Below, piece by piece: positions 6,168-8,599 of a stretch of DNA of 8,599 nt; the stretch's first letter is position 1, and each line of letters opens with the position of its first letter. Position numbers and translations under genes: made by a program. The notes below the pieces were generated by a model that worked only from the letters and a program-made list of their open reading frames with translations, was not told where the DNA came from and made no database searches. Where the stretch lies: contig JAJRUY010000016.1 in assembly GCA_024277555.1 (NCBI GenBank), positions 1 through 8,599 of the forward strand, written 5' to 3'. This stretch comes from Gammaproteobacteria bacterium (GTDB lineage Bacteria; Pseudomonadota; Gammaproteobacteria; Chromatiales; Chromatiaceae).

Positions 6168-6551
6168 ATGGCTGACAAAGAATACAGCGAACGGGTAGCC
6201 GTAACCCCGGCAGCGGCCAAGGCCATCGACGAGCTGCGGGAAAAACATGGCGAGCTCATGTTCCACCAGAGCGGTGGCTGCTGCGATGGCTCCGCCCCCA
6301 TGTGCTTTGCCGTGGGCGACTTCATGGTGGGTTCCCGGGATGTGAAGCTGGGAGCCATCCACGGCTGTGACTTCTACATGGCCGGCGACCAGTTCGAATA
6401 CTGGCAGAACACCCATTTAACGGTAGATGTCACCGAAGGGCATGGCGCCAGTTTTTCCCTGGAGGTCTCCCTGGGTCTGCGTTTTGTAACCGTTTCGCGC
6501 CTGTACACCGACGAAGAGCTGGAGAACCTGCGCCCGGTGGAAACCAGCTGA
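6168..6551 (+). CDS. DUF779 family protein associated with acetaldehyde dehydrogenase
   Basis: The 127-residue protein matches the DUF779 family, which is repeatedly found beside AldB/ExaC-type aldehyde dehydrogenases. The signature is HQSGGCCDGSAPMCF (33-47), containing a Cys pair (38-39) and Cys46, with a further cysteine in HGCDFY (Cys67). The tail GASFSLEVSLGLRFVTVSR is also characteristic. The cysteine pattern could bind a metal or take part in redox or sulfur chemistry, but no biochemical role is established to my knowledge. It is cytoplasmic with no membrane segment. AGGGGA about 9 nt upstream supports the ATG at 6168. It probably shares a transcript with the aldehyde dehydrogenase, 53 bp away, though a strong hairpin lies between them. 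The family call is strong; the function is not known. Confidence 0.88.
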   Translation: MADKEYSERVAVTPAAAKAIDELREKHGELMFHQSGGCCDGSAPMCFAVGDFMVGSRDVKLGAIHGCDFYMAGDQFEYWQNTHLTVDVTEGHGASFSLEVSLGLRFVTVSRLYTDEELENLRPVETS

Positions 6552-6596
6552 AAAGAGTCAGGAGGAAATGGCATTTGTTTGAGCTATAAACAACCA

Positions 6597-6766
6597 TCAT
6601 CCCGGCGCACGACTCCATGGATGGAGGAGGTACGAGTCCATGGATGGGCGAAGGTAGAACAACGCAGGATAGATACAGGGATGTATCGTAGTAGAACAAC
6701 GCAGGAGCAGTTGTCGAGCAGTTGTCGAGAGCGAAGCAGGATGCCGGAGCCGTGGCCGGAATGACG
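6597..6766. repeat. Composite repeat: array of short hairpins with ATGGAT/AGGGAT loops and duplicated linkers
   Basis: Three short hairpins share a related hexamer loop: CTCC-ATGGAT-GGAG (6613-6626), GTCC-ATGGAT-GGGC (6636-6649, one G-T pair) and GATAC-AGGGAT-GTATC (6672-6687). The first two sit in a direct repeat CGASTCCATGGATGG. The linker GTAGAACAACGCAGGA occurs twice, at 6654-6669 and 6691-6706. The unit GAGCAGTTGTC is repeated in tandem at 6705-6715 and 6716-6726. The block is bounded by TCATCCCGGC (6597-6606) and GCCGGAATGA (6755-6764), which are inverted near-copies. It contains no credible coding frame. It looks like a modular dispersed repeat; I do not recognise a named family. Confidence 0.6.
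6654..6726 (+). repeat. Direct repeats inside the hairpin array
   Basis: GTAGAACAACGCAGGA is present in two identical 16-bp copies 37 bp apart (6654-6669 and 6691-6706). An 11-bp tandem pair, GAGCAGTTGTC (6705-6715 and 6716-6726), overlaps the end of the second copy by two bases. These show local duplication within the composite repeat. Confidence 0.85.
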
Positions 6767-6776
6767 AGGCTTTCGG

Positions 6777-6897
6777 CTTAAGGGAACCTCGAATAATTCG
6801 TTTTTCGTCACCCCGGCGAAAGTCGGGGTCCAGATAAATCAGCAAGTTATGGATTCCGGCTTCCGCCGGAATGACGATTTTTCGAGGTACCCTTAAG
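6777..6897. mobile_element. 121-bp MITE-like element with 17-bp terminal inverted repeats
   Basis: CTTAAGGGAACCTCGAA (6777-6793) and TTCGAGGTACCCTTAAG (6881-6897) are inverted copies with a single mismatch. Just inside lie two 26-bp palindromic units in opposite orientation, 6807-6832 and 6850-6875, each of the form GTCA-YYCCGGC-GRAA-GYCGG-RR-TCCA. Each can fold by itself: CCCCGGC-GAAA-GTCGGGG, and ATTCCGGC-TTCC-GCCGGAAT. The whole element is therefore a large inverted repeat with nested hairpins and no gene. TTAA occurs at both ends and could be target duplication or part of the repeat; the sequence cannot separate these because TTAA is self-complementary. The AAGGG-ACCTC termini recall IS5-type ends, which is a guess. 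Confidence 0.7.
6853..6882 (+). terminator. Terminator-like hairpin with T run inside the MITE
   Basis: ATTCCGGC (6853-6860), loop TTCC and GCCGGAAT (6865-6872) make a perfect 8-bp stem. GACGA intervenes before TTTTT (6878-6882). It could end rightward transcription from the aldehyde dehydrogenase/DUF779 pair before it opposes ispG. The gap between stem and T run makes it a less than ideal terminator. Confidence 0.35.
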
Positions 6898-6913
6898 TTA
6901 AGTGCCATTCGAC

Positions 6914-8128
6914 TCAGGAGGAATAACGCTCCCGCACATAACGCTCAATAATCTGCTGAAACTCTACGGCAACAGCCTCCCCCTTGAGAGTAACTGTCTT
7001 CACCCCATCCACATACACAGGCGCCGCCGGTTGCTCACCGGTGCCCGGCAGGCTGATGCCGATATTTGCGTGTTTGCTCTCCCCCGGGCCATTCACCACG
7101 CAGCCCATAACGGCCACATTCATTTCCTCCACGCCGGGATGTTCACTGCGCCAGCGGGGCATGCTGGCATCGAGGTAATCCTGTATATCCTGAGCCAGTT
7201 GCTGAAAATAGCTGCTGGTGGTGCGTCCGCAGCCGGGACAGGCAATTACCTGGGGTGCGAAGGAGCGTAGACCCAGAGCCTGGAGAATCTGCTGGGCCAC
7301 CTTGACCTCGGTGGTGCGGCTGCCACCAGGTTCCGGCGTCAATGAAATACGGATGGTGTCACCTATGCCCTGCTGCAACAGCACGGAAAGAGCCGCCGTG
7401 GAAGCCACGATACCTTTGGAACCCATACCCGCCTCGGTCAGGCCCAGATGCAGCGCATAGTCACAGCGTTCGGCAAGCATCTCATACACAGCAATGAGAT
7501 CCTGCACGCCACTCATTTTGCAGGAGAGGATAATACGATCTGCCCCCAGGCCCACGGCCTCTGCCCGGGCAGCGCTTTCCAGGGCGGAAGCCACCATGAT
7601 CTCCCGGGTCATTTGATCCGCATCCAGCGGAGCAGCCGAGCGAGCATTCTCGTCCATCATGCGCGCCACCAACTGCTTGTCCATAGAACCCCAGTTGACG
7701 CCGATGCGCACCGCCTTGCCATAATCGATGGCCTTTTTGATCATGGCGTTGAACTGTTCGTCCCTTTTCTCACCACTGCCGACGTTGCCGGGATTGATGC
7801 GGTACTTGGCCAGCGTCCGGGCGCAATCCGGATACTTCTCCAGCAGGCGGTGACCGTTGAAATGGAAATCCCCGACCAGGGGCACATTTATGCCCATGTC
7901 GTCCAGCTGCTGCCGAATCTCTCCCACGGCAGCTGCAGATGCCTCGTTGTTCACCGTGATGCGCACCAGCTCGGAACCAGCGGCTTCCAGTTCTCGGATC
8001 TGGGCAACGGTGGCACCCACGTCTGCTGTATCCGTGTTGGTCATAGACTGGATCACCACCGGCGCGCCACCCCCTACCATCACTTTCCCCACAGTGACCT
8101 GTTGGGTCTTTTTTTGCTCTGTTCTCAT
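6914..8128 (-). CDS. ispG: IspG (GcpE), 4-hydroxy-3-methylbut-2-en-1-yl diphosphate synthase
   Basis: IspG reductively converts methylerythritol cyclodiphosphate to HMBPP, the penultimate step of the MEP isoprenoid pathway, in the cytosol with a [4Fe-4S] cluster. With the start at 8128 it has 404 residues. An N-terminal TIM-barrel part has VGDFHFNGHRLL, RINPGNVG, RIGVNWGS and SLTPEPGGSRTTEV. The C-terminal cluster domain has ACPGCGRTT (Cys297, Cys300) and MGCVVNGPGESKHANIGISL (Cys343, ligand Glu350). The spacing between the second and third cysteine is 43 residues, longer than the 32 in E. coli IspG, and it contains MPRWRSEHPGVEEMNVAV. This matches the longer form seen in many other bacteria. 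An ATG at 8140 is a possible start, but GGGAG touches it; from 8128 GGGAG is about 13 nt away. The usual gammaproteobacterial neighbours rodZ and hisS are absent. Confidence 0.95.
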   Translation of the reverse strand: MRTEQKKTQQVTVGKVMVGGGAPVVIQSMTNTDTADVGATVAQIRELEAAGSELVRITVNNEASAAAVGEIRQQLDDMGINVPLVGDFHFNGHRLLEKYPDCARTLAKYRINPGNVGSGEKRDEQFNAMIKKAIDYGKAVRIGVNWGSMDKQLVARMMDENARSAAPLDADQMTREIMVASALESAARAEAVGLGADRIILSCKMSGVQDLIAVYEMLAERCDYALHLGLTEAGMGSKGIVASTAALSVLLQQGIGDTIRISLTPEPGGSRTTEVKVAQQILQALGLRSFAPQVIACPGCGRTTSSYFQQLAQDIQDYLDASMPRWRSEHPGVEEMNVAVMGCVVNGPGESKHANIGISLPGTGEQPAAPVYVDGVKTVTLKGEAVAVEFQQIIERYVRERYSS

Positions 8129-8173
8129 TTGTTCAAGCATGCTCCCGGATTTGGCAAGGCGGAATGATACCGC

Positions 8174-8202
8174 AAAAAAAGCCCGGCAAAAGTCCAGGCT
8201 TT
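8174..8202 (-). terminator. Rho-independent terminator just upstream of ispG
   Basis: On the minus strand AAAGCCTGG, loop ACTTTTG and CCGGGCTTT form a 9-bp stem with one G-U pair. It runs straight into a T7 tract (8174-8180). This is a strong intrinsic terminator for leftward transcription. It would end the DUF302 transcript, or, if the ispG promoter lies upstream of it, act within the ispG leader. Only about 45 bp separate it from the ispG start, and a weak -10-like TATCAT follows it. Confidence 0.7.
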
Positions 8203-8278
8203 CCTGTCCGGACAATGGCTGTCGTAAGCGCTGCTTGCCAATGCCCGGTATCTTGAGGATGTATTTTCTGCAAATGCA

Positions 8279-8311
8279 CCTGACAGGTCACGCGGGATGT
8301 GGCCTGTCAGG
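8279..8311. terminator. Long hairpin downstream of the DUF302 gene
   Basis: CCTGACAGGTCAC (8279-8291) and GTGGCCTGTCAGG (8299-8311) pair over 13 bp with one mismatch, the outer nine pairs being perfect; the loop is GCGGGAT. It lies 20 bp past the DUF302 stop. No clear T run follows on the minus strand, so it may be a processing or stabilising structure, or part of a two-step terminator with the hairpin at 8174-8202. Confidence 0.5.
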
Positions 8312-8331
8312 CAATATCCGTATCAATCAGC

Positions 8332-8599
8332 CTACAGATCGCCATTTACCCCGGCATCAACAATGCTGTAGATAGTGTCGCGCACTTTTTCCGCCAAAGG
8401 CTGCAGATCTTCGGGCAGCGTGACCCCTTTTACCATCATGTCCATATTCATGGTGACGATCCAGCCCTGACCCTTTGCATCTTTGAGTACTGCGATACGG
8501 CAAGGCAAAAAACCCGCAAAAATAATGTCATACTCAACCATCTTCTTGGCGATCAACGCATCGCAAAAAGCCAGAATCCGCATGTAATTTGCTTCTTCC
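8332..8599 (-). CDS. DUF302 family protein, C-terminal part (5' end outside window)
   Basis: The minus-strand frame is open from the window edge to TAG at 8332-8334, giving about 88 residues. An internal Met at 8583 is not taken as the start, because the frame continues upstream (EEANY) and the family extends further. Visible features are RILAFCDALIAKKMVEYD, then FLPCRIAVLKDAKGQGWIVT and MNMDMMVKG. The order FC-x-x-x-x-A followed by a LPC-R-I-A-V strand is the DUF302 pattern. DUF302 proteins are small and often found with redox or sulfur metabolism genes; their function is not established. The visible part is soluble, with no membrane segment. A signal peptide, if any, would be outside the window. 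Family assignment is by eye and moderately sure. Confidence 0.7.
   Translation of the reverse strand, partial: EEANYMRILAFCDALIAKKMVEYDIIFAGFLPCRIAVLKDAKGQGWIVTMNMDMMVKGVTLPEDLQPLAEKVRDTIYSIVDAGVNGDL

Noticed and set aside
6597..6766. The repeat array as a CRISPR
   Set aside because: Repeats are too short, irregularly spaced and not separated by unique spacers of constant length; no cas gene nearby.
7448..8167. 239-codon plus-strand frame under ispG
   Set aside because: His-rich shadow of the ispG coding strand; ispG motifs are complete on the other strand.

Overview
The window reads as a chromosomal segment of a gammaproteobacterium. The family signatures support this: an outer-membrane BtuB receptor, an FkpB-type FKBP, an AldB/ExaC-type aldehyde dehydrogenase with its DUF779 partner, and IspG of the MEP isoprenoid pathway. 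Moderately high GC and palindromic dispersed repeats would suit a Chromatiales-like lineage, but genus and order are only a guess. Most coding content is ordinary. The unusual material lies between the genes.

Left edge (1-480): the last 25 codons of an unknown gene run into a near-palindromic element (about 77-323). This abuts a fragment that looks like the first 15 codons of a REP-associated tyrosine transposase (RAYT) on the minus strand. A REP-type palindrome with a GTAG head lies about 30 bp upstream of the fragment. It looks like the decayed site of a RAYT/REP locus hit by a second small element.

B12 block (about 456-3814): a candidate promoter, a well-conserved cobalamin riboswitch, then btuB, a PduO-type cob(I)alamin adenosyltransferase and a ketopantoate-reductase-like gene. 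The spacing is very tight (9 bp, then a 4-nt GTGA overlap). BtuB would import corrinoid, the adenosyltransferase would convert it to adenosylcobalamin, and low B12 would switch the operon on. The role of the third gene here is unexplained.

Middle (3986-6551): fkpB stands alone. An aldehyde dehydrogenase and a DUF779 gene form a pair separated by 53 bp that contain a perfect 10-bp hairpin.

Repeat island (6552-6913): about 360 bp without a gene. It holds an array of small hairpins with ATGGAT/AGGGAT loops and duplicated linkers, then a 121-bp MITE-like element with 17-bp terminal inverted repeats and two internal palindromes. A 13-bp near-exact direct repeat flanks the island.

Right side (6914-8599, minus strand): ispG, preceded by a rho-independent terminator and a second hairpin, and the C-terminal part of a DUF302-family protein cut by the window edge.

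No rRNA, tRNA, CRISPR array, phage gene or intact transposase was seen.
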